64,000 nucleotides of DNA, taken from NCBI GenBank assembly GCA_004154925.1, contig QJNS01000045.1, forward strand, positions 248,001 through 312,000, read 5' to 3'. Below the pieces are notes generated by a model, which was given only the letters and a program-made list of their open reading frames with translations, did not search any database and was not told where the DNA came from. Below, piece after piece: positions 1 through 10,140 of this stretch (position 1 is the stretch's first letter; every line of letters starts with the position of its first letter). The DNA comes from Monosporascus cannonballus (Eukaryota > Ascomycota > Sordariomycetes > Xylariales). The position numbers and the translations under genes were made by a program.

Positions 1-2135
1 TGAGGGTTCTGGATCTCTGCGCAGCTCCCGGAAGCAAGGCTGCCCAGCTGCTAGAGCTGATCCACGTTGGAGAAGAGGCTAGGATACGGAAAATCAGACA
101 GTCGTTCGGCGAGTCCAAACCGGAACAGGTCGAAGAGGACGTTGATCTGTCAATCGATGCTGGCGATGACGGTCGAGCGACGGGACTCTTGATTGCCAAT
201 GATGCTGATTATAAGAGAAGCCACATGCTTACTCACCAGCTCAAGCGGTTTTCTTCCCCCAACCTCCTTGTCACCAACCACGACGCCACCCTCTACCCTG
301 CCCTTAGGCTCCCACAGAATCCTAACGAACCCAACAATGGACAATATCTAAAATTTGACAGAATCCTTGCAGACGTACCCTGCACAGGAGACGGTACCTT
401 GAGGAAGAACGTCAACCTTTGGAAAGATTGGCAACCCGGAAGTGCTCTCGGTCTTCACGTCACCCAAGTTCGCATTCTTGTGCGTGCTCTCCAGATGCTC
501 AAGCCTGGCGGAAGGGTGGTGTACTCCACTTGCAGCATGAACCCCGTCGAGAACGAAGCCGTCGTGGTATCAGCCATAGAACGATGCGGGGGGCCAAGCA
601 AGGTCGAGATCATCGACTGTAGTGATAGGCTTCCTTCACTGAAGCGTAGCCCGGGCATGCATCAATGGCAGGTGATGGACAAGTCGAGTCGCATATGGAA
701 CAGTTGGGAGGAGGTCCAACAGCACGTTTTGACAGCGGGAGACGGCATAGTACCCAGCAAGCTCACAGAAGCTATGTTCCCCAGGCCCGACTCCAACGAA
801 TGCTCGAGTCTGCCACTAGATCGCTGCATGCGAGTCTATGCTCACCAGCAGGATACCGGCGGGTTTTTCATCACCGTCTTAGAGAAGAAGGCCGATTTCA
901 AAGCAAAGCCGGAGCAGCCGGCGAAGTCTGAGGTCCAAAATGCCGCCGGGACGAACCCGGTAGAGGCTGTGGAGGAAAAGGTGGTGGAGGAAGTGAGGGC
1001 TGTTTTGGGTGAGCCGACCGATGAGATACCCACCCTCGGGGCTAAGAGATCCATGGAGGACAACCAAGCAGAACCAGCACCGGAGGTTAAGAGGCTGAAG
1101 GTAGAGACTGCCCTCGCGGCAGAGCCACCGGCTCCCGAGCCTACTACTGAGCCGACGGAAAAACAGGCTGAGGCTGAGGCTGAGGCCACCCCTAAGGATA
1201 CACCCGTCGACACTCCGAAGGACACTGCGAGGGCCGATCGTCGGGTCAGAGGACCCGATGGTTCTCACGAAGAGCCTTTCAAGTACATGTCGCCGGATCA
1301 CGAAATTCTCAAGAACATACAAGCATTCTACAAAATTTCTCCACGCTTTCCCTCAGACCGGTTTATGGTGCGAAACGCAACTGGTGAGCCGGCGAAGGCT
1401 ATTTATTACACCAGCGCTCTCCTTAAGGATATTTTGACTGAGAATGAAGGCCGCGGTGTCAAATTCGTTCACGGAGGAGTCAAGATGTTCATGAAGCAAG
1501 ACGCACCGTCAGCCGAGGTCTGCCGGTGGCGCATCCAGTCCGAAGGCATGCCCATCATATCCGGATACGTCGGCTCGGAGCGGATCATCCGCCTGACAGA
1601 GAAGGAGACGTTCCGCAAGCTCCTGAAGGAAATGTTCCCTAAGTTCATCAACGACGACTGGAAGAAGCTCGGCGAGATCGGCGAGAGGGCCCGGGACATC
1701 GGCATGGGCTGCTGCCTGCTCAGCGTGGAGCCCGACGGCAGCGACCCGGACTTCTCGGAGCGCGTGGTGCTCCCGCTGTGGAAGAGCTTCCACTCGCTGA
1801 ACCTCATGCTGCCCAAGGAGGACCGGTCAGCCATGCTGCTGCGCATCTTCAACGACACCTCGCCCGTCGTCAACCAGTCGCTCAAGGAGTCGGCAAGGAA
1901 GGAGGCCGAGGCTGAGGCTAACAATGACCTGGCGAACGACGGAGAGGAAGAGGAGCAGGTTAAAGAAGCCGAGGACGCTGCTGCCAAGGCGGGAGATGAG
2001 GTTGAAGACGAGGTCATGGCCGATTCGGCAGATGCCAACGCCGAAGCTAGTCCCGCTGCGACGGCCGAAGCGGGCGAGGCGGCTGCTGTCGATGGTGACG
2101 TAGCCAGCTCGGGGAAGGACACGGCAGGCAGTTAG
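1..2135 (+). CDS. TRM4: Trm4/NSUN2-type tRNA (cytosine-5) methyltransferase, 5' partial
   Basis: This SAM-dependent RNA m5C methyltransferase (Ncl1/Trm4/NSUN2 family) methylates cytosines in tRNA, in the nucleus in yeast. The frame is open from base 3 and gives 710 residues to the TAG at 2133-2135; the N-terminus lies outside the window. Seen: the SAM-binding motif RVLDLCAAPGSKAAQLLE at the very start; motif IV DVPCTGDGTLRKN near residue 123, with the Cys that releases product; and motif VI STCSMNPVENEA near residue 176, with the catalytic Cys. The stretch at about residues 300-415 is Ala/Glu/Pro-rich and looks disordered. It is followed by a conserved C-terminal domain and an acidic, alanine-rich tail of about 85 residues. 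No intron is needed in the visible part. The family assignment is firm; Trm4 rather than another NSUN paralogue is inferred from the overall order of parts. Confidence 0.93.
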   Translation, partial: RVLDLCAAPGSKAAQLLELIHVGEEARIRKIRQSFGESKPEQVEEDVDLSIDAGDDGRATGLLIANDADYKRSHMLTHQLKRFSSPNLLVTNHDATLYPALRLPQNPNEPNNGQYLKFDRILADVPCTGDGTLRKNVNLWKDWQPGSALGLHVTQVRILVRALQMLKPGGRVVYSTCSMNPVENEAVVVSAIERCGGPSKVEIIDCSDRLPSLKRSPGMHQWQVMDKSSRIWNSWEEVQQHVLTAGDGIVPSKLTEAMFPRPDSNECSSLPLDRCMRVYAHQQDTGGFFITVLEKKADFKAKPEQPAKSEVQNAAGTNPVEAVEEKVVEEVRAVLGEPTDEIPTLGAKRSMEDNQAEPAPEVKRLKVETALAAEPPAPEPTTEPTEKQAEAEAEATPKDTPVDTPKDTARADRRVRGPDGSHEEPFKYMSPDHEILKNIQAFYKISPRFPSDRFMVRNATGEPAKAIYYTSALLKDILTENEGRGVKFVHGGVKMFMKQDAPSAEVCRWRIQSEGMPIISGYVGSERIIRLTEKETFRKLLKEMFPKFINDDWKKLGEIGERARDIGMGCCLLSVEPDGSDPDFSERVVLPLWKSFHSLNLMLPKEDRSAMLLRIFNDTSPVVNQSLKESARKEAEAEANNDLANDGEEEEQVKEAEDAAAKAGDEVEDEVMADSADANAEASPAATAEAGEAAAVDGDVASSGKDTAGS

Positions 2136-2545
2136 GAGGCGGATTTACTGATTACGATCAAATCTCAACGGGGTTGCTAGCTGGGTGGTGATCTACCTGC
2201 AGGAAAAACGGCGCTTCCGTGAATTTTGCATGTAGCGTGGCTTGAATCTGTTATAATAGACAATATGAAGTAAAACATTTACCTGCGCGCTCGTTCAAGA
2301 GCAAAGTTTAGCTTGCGGCTAGGTAAACTATACAATACGATTTTTGCATTTGTTGGCTGGACTTCGACGTGCGTCTTAATCATAATCTTGCAACAGTGCA
2401 GAGTTGTATACTACATACGAATTCCTACAAGCCACTGAATCGTACTACTAATAATACATATTCTACGCTCCGCCTCATAAAGCCTACTAATCCAGAAGAT
2501 GAAGTGGTTCGGCCGTCCCGGGGAGACCGTCGTCCTAACTCTTTT
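2136..2545. other. convergent 3' intergenic spacer
   Basis: This spacer of about 410 bases separates the tail-to-tail ends of the methyltransferase and Obg GTPase genes. It is more AT-rich than either gene and presumably holds both 3' UTRs and polyadenylation signals. I see no coding or RNA gene in it. Confidence 0.6.
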
Positions 2546-4456
2546 TCACTGGTCCAGCAATCCCACAGTCCAGTGCACGATGCGGTCGACGCCCTGCCCG
2601 TGGATGGCGCTCACGGGAATGGCGGCGCAGTCCTCGGTCCAGGCGCCCTCGACGCCGCTCGGGTGCGGCTCCCGCCCGGCCGTCACGTCGTCCAGGTACG
2701 CCTTGAGCGCGGCGTAGTTCTCCTGCGCGCCTGGCAGGTCTCCCTTAGTAGCGACGACGAACCAGGGCTTGGCGGCGATGCCGAGGCCGGAGTCGAACTC
2801 GGACTCCGACGACGGCAACGGCGAGGGATAATCCGCCATCGCCAGCATCTGGCCCGCGCCGGAAGGAGCGCCGCCGCCGCCGCCGCCCTCCCAGTCGATG
2901 CGCGCCGCGACCTCGCGCTCGCGGTCCTCCTCCTCGCGCATGCGCGCGTACAGCCCCACCTCGTTCCAGAGCGCGCGGAGAGCGGCGACGGCGTCGCCGG
3001 CGCCGAGGTCGACGACGAAGGCGAGCACGCCCGCGCGCTCGACGTGCCGCAGGAACGCGATTCCGAGCCCGCGGTCCAGGTGTGCGCCCTCGATGAGCCC
3101 GGGGATGTCGGCCACCGTAAACCGGGTCCTGGGTTCCGACGCGGCGCTATCGCCGATGTGGCAGTGGTGGTCCAGCTGCGACGACGTGGTGACGACGGAT
3201 CCGAACCGTTGCTGTCCCCCGCCGCCGCCGGCGTGACTGATGATGACGCCTTCTGCATGCGGAGACGGGGGCAGCCGGGGTCGCTTGGCGGACGGCGTGG
3301 GTACCGGCCGCCCCTTGTGGTTGTCGAGGACCACGGTCCCGATGTTGGGCTGTAGCGTCGTGAAGGCCCAGTTGCCGACACGGGCGCGGCTGCGCGTCAG
3401 GGCGCGCAGCAGCGTGCTCTTGCCGGCGTTGGGCAAGCCCACGAGCCCCACGTCCGCGAGCAGCTTCAGCTCGAGTTCCAGCTCCATACTGACGGCGCGC
3501 TCGCCCCTGGTGGCGAACAGCGGCCGCGGCCGCTCCTTGGACACGAAGTGCGGGTTGCCGAGCCCGCCGATGCCGCCGGCCGCCAGCAGGATCGGCCGCG
3601 GCGTCGGCGTCGACAGGTCGAGGTGGATGGGGCCCTCGGGCTGCGCGAAGACCCGCTCGCGCCGCGGCAGGCGCGGGAGCGTCATGTTCCGCCGCTCGCT
3701 GGTCGATATCCCCGGGTACAGGATGAACTTATGCATGTTCGGGTTCGGGGGAGCCTCCGGGAGCTGCATGGCAGCGCGCACGGCATCGGCCTCGCCCACA
3801 CCCTCGGTTTCGGCCTGCGCGGCGGCCTCGTCCGCCTCCCGGACCAGGCGCTCGTACTCGCGCTCGCGCTCCCGCGCCTGCCGGTACAGGAGCCCCTCCT
3901 CGACGAGGGGGTCGACGCGCTCGACCTCCCGGATCACGGTGCCCACAGGGACCTGGATGACGACGTCGTCGCCGCGCGCGCCGCCGCGGTTGCCGCCCTG
4001 GCCCGTCTTGCCCCGGCCCGCACGCAGGATCCGCCGCCGCGCCAGCTTGTGCAGCGACGTCTCCCCCCGCACCGCCTGCACGTACACGTTGCCGCCGTGC
4101 CCGCCGTCGCCGCCGTTCGCGGGGCCCTCCGCCATGAAGGCCTCCCGCAGGAACGACACGCACCCGTGGCCCCCGCTGCCGGCGTGCACCGTGATCTTGG
4201 CCTTGTCGGCGAACGTGGAGATCGCATAGTCGTCGGGTGCCGGGTTCAGGCGCGAGATGGGTATATCATCGCTGGATGATGACGGCTGGATCGTGCTGCT
4301 GAGAGCGTCGTGTTGTACCTGAGAGCCGGAGCCAGACCCCGTGTCGGAATGCAGGGCGGAGATGCTGGCGAACTGTATGCGTGAACTTTTGCGAAAGAGA
4401 GCCGGGTAGAGAAATGGTAGGAACATTCCCGAGCCCGGCGCGCACCTGGGCCCCAT
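2546..4456 (-). CDS. MTG2: Mitochondrial Obg-family GTPase (Mtg2/ObgH1 type)
   Basis: This single-exon gene encodes 636 residues. Obg GTPases assist late assembly of the large ribosomal subunit; the fungal Mtg2 branch does so in mitochondria. Seen: a basic, hydroxylated N-terminus (LYPALFRKSSRIQFAS) fitting a mitochondrial presequence; a glycine-rich Obg fold starting near residue 82 (KITVHAGSGGHGCVSFLRE, then GGDGGHGGNVY); the P-loop GLPNAGKST near residue 338; G3 DIPGLIEG near 448; G4 ATKGD near 568; and G5 VSAIHGQG near 615. The protein is longer than bacterial Obg because of insertions in the Obg fold (about residues 175-250) and between G1 and G3. GC content is very high, with long overlapping shadow frames on the other strand. 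The ATG at 4454-4456 is the first in frame; a second Met lies 10 codons on. Divergent from the gene at 6620. Confidence 0.93.
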   Translation of the reverse strand: MGPRCAPGSGMFLPFLYPALFRKSSRIQFASISALHSDTGSGSGSQVQHDALSSTIQPSSSSDDIPISRLNPAPDDYAISTFADKAKITVHAGSGGHGCVSFLREAFMAEGPANGGDGGHGGNVYVQAVRGETSLHKLARRRILRAGRGKTGQGGNRGGARGDDVVIQVPVGTVIREVERVDPLVEEGLLYRQAREREREYERLVREADEAAAQAETEGVGEADAVRAAMQLPEAPPNPNMHKFILYPGISTSERRNMTLPRLPRRERVFAQPEGPIHLDLSTPTPRPILLAAGGIGGLGNPHFVSKERPRPLFATRGERAVSMELELELKLLADVGLVGLPNAGKSTLLRALTRSRARVGNWAFTTLQPNIGTVVLDNHKGRPVPTPSAKRPRLPPSPHAEGVIISHAGGGGGQQRFGSVVTTSSQLDHHCHIGDSAASEPRTRFTVADIPGLIEGAHLDRGLGIAFLRHVERAGVLAFVVDLGAGDAVAALRALWNEVGLYARMREEEDREREVAARIDWEGGGGGGAPSGAGQMLAMADYPSPLPSSESEFDSGLGIAAKPWFVVATKGDLPGAQENYAALKAYLDDVTAGREPHPSGVEGAWTEDCAAIPVSAIHGQGVDRIVHWTVGLLDQ

Positions 4457-6619
4457 CGCGAATGTTGAATGATTCCCCTCCCCTTATCGTCCTACAATAG
4501 CCCACGTTGTTGATGCACTGTATGTAGTAGCATCCCTATCAGCCTCATACCAACCAAGGCTTGCATTGCAGGTGCCACCCATCTTTATGAGCCGGGATAT
4601 TTCTCTGGTTGCAAGTGGCGGCGATAAGATAAGAAGAGCGAAGTCCCAGAGGCCAAAATCCCGAGCTAGCGGCGGTACTAAGTCTAGATAGGCATGGCGC
4701 ATTGGGATGTCTTTCGCATATCTCTCGAAAGTTTGGAAACTTTTCAATTCGAGATCGAACCAATCACCTTTTACCCCTCCCCATTCCATCTCCAACAATC
4801 ACACGAGGCGGCTCTAGAAAACCTCCGTCTGCGGCGTCAGAACCGTTGAAAAGTGTTGTTTTGTTGTTTGTTTACTCACACAAGATAACATTCTACGGCG
4901 GCTAATGATACGTAGCCGGGCAAGTATTTGTAGCGTATTGACGCTGCCGTCCCACAGCTACACATTTTGGTTGGACGACGTTGCACCAAGTCAACCGCAG
5001 GAGCGGTGTAAGAGTGACGGACGACTCTCGTCTCCAACTTACTTATATGTAGTTAGATCGACTCACGCTGCATAACGGGGTCGCTGGGTGTTGCAAGTCG
5101 GCTCTTTTCCAGTTGGTTTCGAGCCGGCCGAGACTTCAAGGACACGCCTTCGTACATATGTGTTTCCCCTCTGTCTCCAGTCTCCGACGTCTATGAGAGC
5201 TACGTAGGTATGTTTACCTGGATACGAATAGTGTCTCGCACGGTCAGTTGTCTTTCCTCGTCTCCATCGTTGAAGACCTTCTTATAGAGTCTTTAAGCAG
5301 ATTTTCGCCTCCTCCCTTCGTACTTAAAGTTCTTTCTGGATCTCTCCCTCACTGTCTCTCTCATCAGTCTCTTTCTCACTCACTCATTCGCCCACTCACC
5401 CACTCACTCACTCGCAAATACGCGCTTACTCTCCGAGATCCCCTCCCCCTACTAGGCCATCTGGCTTCTACGAATTATCTCATGATACCTAACCCTAACA
5501 CAATAAGAGAAGCCTGATCACTCGACGCTGGTTTTGGGTGCTCCAACAGAAGAGGACCCCTCTTACTGGGTCGTGGGGCGGCATCCAGGCGGGTCATGCG
5601 AACTCGGGATTGGGCTATCTTGCACCTTGCATGATACTAAGACGGCCGTCCATTCGAGCCACGACATCCAAGTTTCTTCCTGTGGCCAAACGTGGATACG
5701 CGGCAGAGGGTGAAAGCACAAGAAGAACAAGAAGAACAAGAAGAAGAGGAGGAGGAAGCACTTCTCCTCGCCTCATCCGTCCTCGCCCGCTTGTTCGCTT
5801 GTTCACAATTAAAACGTTTAACGTTAGTCTGGGCATCGGGCTCCGCTGGGCACTGAGCACTCGCGCAAACACTCTTCCCGTCCCAGGCCCGGATTATCAA
5901 TTACATATCTTAGTTTCACTGTGGACCCCCGGGAGTTGCATGAAGCTTGCATTCCAAGTGCCTCTTCGGCCAGCCTCTCAACCTCATCGTTACAACGAAG
6001 CAGGTCGATCCCACCGACTTCTCTCGTACCTCTTTCTTTCTCTCGCCCATTCTCTCCCGTTCCGTCCTTATTATTTCCCCTTCGCTCTCCGCGTTACCCC
6101 ACATCCGATACTTGAAGCTTGTCATCCATCTCTGCTGTCGTACATGACACCGGTCATATCGGTCCACAAACCTAACCACCAATTCCCTCATTTGCTGCGT
6201 CTAGACACGTTCGCGTCCTGCCAGAGGGCGGTCAGCTCTATTCGCTGCAGCAGGGCGATGTGCTAGCCATTAACTTGCTTTACATCTCGTCCAATTCCCT
6301 CGGTTCTCCCACGCTGTCTTGCTGCAACTGTCCCCAAGACGAGCCTATCGCAATCCGATTGCGTTGCCACTTCTAGTTGCCTTCCGCTATTCATAATACA
6401 GGTCAGTCGTCTACACTTCCTCTGCCATTCTCTCCTTCTTCACCTCGTTATGGACCCTTTCGGGCCATCCATGAAGCCAAGCTTGTGCGACACTGCTCGA
6501 TATCCCACGTCGGCCTGTCTTCATGATCCTCATACTTCGGTGTCACCTTCCACCGCCTCCGGCGCCACACCGCTAAGATGTATACCAGGGAACACAAAAG
6601 CCGCAAGGGCGTCATCAGA
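4457..6619. promoter_or_regulatory. Divergent intergenic/promoter region with CT-rich tracts
   Basis: About 2.2 kb lies between the divergent Obg gene and the conserved-protein gene at 6620. Pyrimidine-rich and TCAC-type tracts at 5330-5415 and 6030-6080 resemble the CT tracts seen near fungal transcription starts, so the rightward gene may have a long 5' leader, possibly with introns. Several open frames of 60-240 codons exist but none has recognisable content. One begins ATG at 5631 and is discussed as a finding. Confidence 0.4.
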
Positions 6620-7384
6620 ATGGACCCCGACTGCGCCATCTGCCACGCTCCCGCCAACCTCGCCTGTGACTGCGAGGCTAAAGGCCTCGAGGTTGCTGTT
6701 CGGCAGGCGGAGAATCGGATGATGCAGTCAATATATAACGACATACGGTAAGAGGGCCTTTTGCCGCACCGTGCCTAAGCGGGATCACGACGTTGCGGTC
6801 TTTTCATGGCCAGCGGTTTGCTGACAGTGCATAGTTCATGGGTTCGCGGGCACGCTCAGGACTATATACTAGAGTATTTCCGGCTACTTACCGAGCGTCG
6901 GAAAGCTCAACATTCAGCCCATCTCGAGCGGTTGACGGCACACGCCTACCACTACTACCACGCACCCCCGCACCCCAACGAGATCTCGCAAGCTCAAGCC
7001 ACTCTGAAACGAGGAATCGACGAGGACTGGCAAGCAAGCGTCCAAAGATACCCAGAAGTTCTGGAGTATTTCTATAGCCTGGTCGAGCTGACCCTCCCGG
7101 GCGATGATGAGTCCGCCGTCAAGGACCCCCCTCTAAGCGCTTTAAACGGTTCCCGGAAGGCCAGCCGGAGGCAGTCCATGTCGGCCACCATAGCAAACGA
7201 GAGCTACGAAAGCGGGCGAGAGCGCCAACTCCCTAGTAGGACGCCACCTCCCGATCGGAGGGATAGAGTGACCCCGGCACCTATGATGACCAACCCAATG
7301 GGCGTCCCGCCCGGAAATCGGAGAAACAGCACATTCCGTCCACCAACAGCCCCGCCCACAAGCTTCTACGGTAGTTACCAGTAA
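6620..7384 (+). CDS. Conserved fungal protein of unknown function with CxxC/CxC N-terminus
   Basis: Two exons are proposed: 6620-6747 and 6835-7384. The 87-bp intron has donor GTAAGA, branch GCTGAC at about 6820 and acceptor TAG, and gives 225 residues. The N-terminus has C5, C8, C16 and C18 (CAICHAPANLACDC), a possible metal-binding knuckle. A helical, charged middle follows (SWVRGHAQDYILEYFRLLTERR, then IDEDWQASVQRYPEVLEYFY), then a Ser/Arg/Pro-rich tail from about residue 135 (ALNGSRKASRR, a possible kinase-site cluster). I recall similar proteins annotated as hypothetical across Pezizomycotina but cannot assign a function. An in-frame ATG at 6578 would add 14 residues; the frame is closed upstream by a TGA at 6524. 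No membrane segment or signal peptide is visible. The splice junction is well supported because both exon ends read smoothly through (NDIR-SWVRGH). Confidence 0.78.
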
Positions 7385-10140
7385 TTACTATATGGGTCGG
7401 GCGGATCCCTAAGAAACCAGGCCCGGCACATAGTCGATGACGAGACGCACTCGATCATACTATTCTCGGCCCAAGCACCTGAGATGCATCCTTACGCATC
7501 ACTTCTATAAAACTGGAACAGTACGAATTTCCCCTACGCAAACCCCCATAGTGGGGGCGTTCGAACTATTGCTCCTCTTTTTTATGACGACGGACGCCGA
7601 TATTCACGAGACCAAGGAACATACATCACAATGAGATTAACGACTTGCATGCATGGTACCAAACGGAGTTCAGCTTTGTAGCATGGCGCTGAGAGGACTT
7701 TCGTCTGGCATCTTCCATCCACAATACTCTTCTATGTTCTAGATCCCTATATTGGCATGGCGAGCCACCCCTTCGGCTTGAAATCATAGTCGGGGTTACA
7801 CTTGCCTGCGCCGCGCGCCCGGCTTTGGATGACAAATCCGGGTATTCAAGCAAATGGTTTTCACAGGAGTATGGAGTGCAAGGCAAGGCAAGGCAAAGGC
7901 AAAGGTTGCCACGAATTGGGGAGGGGTTAATGCCGAAGGGCGGAATGAAGGGAGACTATTACTGTTTATTATTATTCTTTTATTCTGGCTCTTGTATATA
8001 TTCCACTCGAAGCTTGGAACCGCTCCGCCGCTCTGGGCTTCGGTAGAGACGGGGCAGAAAAATCTCGAACGGGGTGCCAGCTCAACTACTCTGTATCTAC
8101 ACATCAATCCGAATTTATGTACCTCTCAATAACAACAGCTTTGCACTCATCATGTTTTATGTAGCTGGTGGGATCGAGGTATATCGCGGGCCGCCTCCAC
8201 ACGGGCGCGGGACTTTCCTCCCTTCCCCCATCGAGACGCCCTGAGAGCCAGCAGGGCCCAGCCAGGAAGGGGGCCCGCGAGCCGGCCCCGCGCGGATAGG
8301 TCCAGCGGATCGGAGACGCGGCTGAATCAGATGAATGAGGTGGGAACCCAAAAGAGGAGGAGGAGGAGGCTGATGAGGGGGGCTTTGGCTGAGCTGGCAG
8401 TGGGACGCCTGGGGGTCCATAAGCTCGCGTCGTACGCTCCATGGTGCCTTTTCCCTATTGGTGTGTTTTCTTACCCGTGTGTGTCTTCCTGATGTCTTTT
8501 CTTACGGCTCGTAGTGCACGCACATCCTGAGCAATATCAATATATCTATCTACATATCTACCTGCTACGTCGCGAGTCGAGCCGAGACGCACCCGAGGCG
8601 ACACGACGGCCGTTTTGTCTGACCTTACGTACGTCTATAGTCACGTACGCAGGCAGGCAGGCAGGTCAGGTATTCAGGCAGAGGCTCTCGACATCAGGGA
8701 GTGGTACCTAGTTCGCAAACCCCCTCCGCCGTACCGACCGACCGGCCGACGGGGTAGCTGACGCCGTCGCACGCCTAATATATCCATCTACCTATCCGTC
8801 ACCGAGGTCAAGGGGCGTGGAACGCTCTAAGATAGTCAGCCGGCTGCGCGCCTTCCCCTCCCTCATCCAGAAGGGGGGGAAAGGAGGGCCGTGGGCACTC
8901 TGCGGATATGGACGGGTGAACGAACGGGGCGCTCGTCGCGACCGCTACTTTCCGCTTTCCCTATTTCGTGCTTTCCCGGTCTGCCTATCGCCCCCCCGTC
9001 TTCCTGTTTTGCTCTCCCCCCTTCTCTTGGCCACATAATGCGTGTGTTTCTCCAGTATGCGCGCGTATCTATCTGGGGTATGGACGTAGGTACGTGTCCC
9101 CACCGAGACGCGGCGGCGGCGGCGAAGCGAACGGACCGGCTGCTGGCAACGGCGGCGGTGAGCGAGTTAGTTACATAGTGGGGACGGGGAATGGAGCCCA
9201 ACTTCAGGTGGATAGATCACTTGCATACATACATACGTGCGTACGCACGTGCCCAGAGGAATCATCAATCAATCCGAGGTGGCTGGGTGGCTGGATGGAC
9301 GGGTGGGTTGTTATGTAGGCCCAACGACGCCTGCGATGAAGCGGCGCCAGTCTCGCGTCCAGTTTCTCCGTACCCCAAGCCCTGTCTGTATTCGCTGTTT
9401 TGGTCTGGGAACCAATCCGCGCCGGAGTCTCTTTGGGGCGAGCTTCGCGACACGTCCAAGACCTTATCTACGGTAACGTCAGACGCGCGTCAGGTAGGCA
9501 TGCTCGCCGCAACACTGCAGCAGGAGGACGTGTCTCAGGAGATCCGCGCATGGGATGACTTTTGTATATCCCCTATTATATAATATCTTACAGGAGGAAA
9601 AGTCCGCACGTCAGGACCCCCCCAAAGCGGGCATCGCGTGTGGGGGTAGGCTCATAGGAAAGTGGTACTGACGAGTAAGGGACAAAAAAAGGGATGCGCT
9701 TTATGCGGGACATGGAAAAAAGCGAAAGGCAATGCGCGCATGCATCAGATCCTAGTCTCCGCGGCCGATCCCTGGTGGTGTTTAGAACCGGCGGACGAGG
9801 TGATGGCCGAGTTGAGAGAATCTGCAACGTCGCCTCGAGCATCGTCATCCTTTCCTTCCTCATTCCCCTCCTTCGCATCATCATCTACTATGTCCTCATC
9901 ATCCTTCTCCACATCATCGCTGCCATCCCCCACACCCTCCTCATCCTCACCATCATTAGTCTCTCCAGCCTCATGAACACCAACGTCCTTGTCGACTTCC
10001 TCATCCACAGCGACCTCTTCCTCAGCGCCGGGTGTGACCCTGCTATCATCGGAACCGCGGCAATCGGCAGAATCTTGCTCGCTGTCCACACTCGTCTGAT
10101 TCTCGGGCTGACCAGGTTGAGGCCTGGAGGAGTCGGAGAC
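7385..10140. other. Long convergent intergenic region
   Basis: About 2.75 kb lies between the 3' ends of the conserved-protein gene and the Bfr1 gene. It contains low-complexity DNA: CAGG repeats at about 8650-8665, homopyrimidine patches at 8960-9030, and a CAT/CTC-rich stretch at 9835-10015 that on the minus strand reads as an acidic frame (see findings). No other credible gene or structural RNA was recognised. Confidence 0.5.

Noticed and set aside
3240..4279. Long plus-strand frames opposite the Obg GTPase gene
   Set aside because: They are shadows caused by very high GC content; the minus strand carries all the conserved GTPase motifs.
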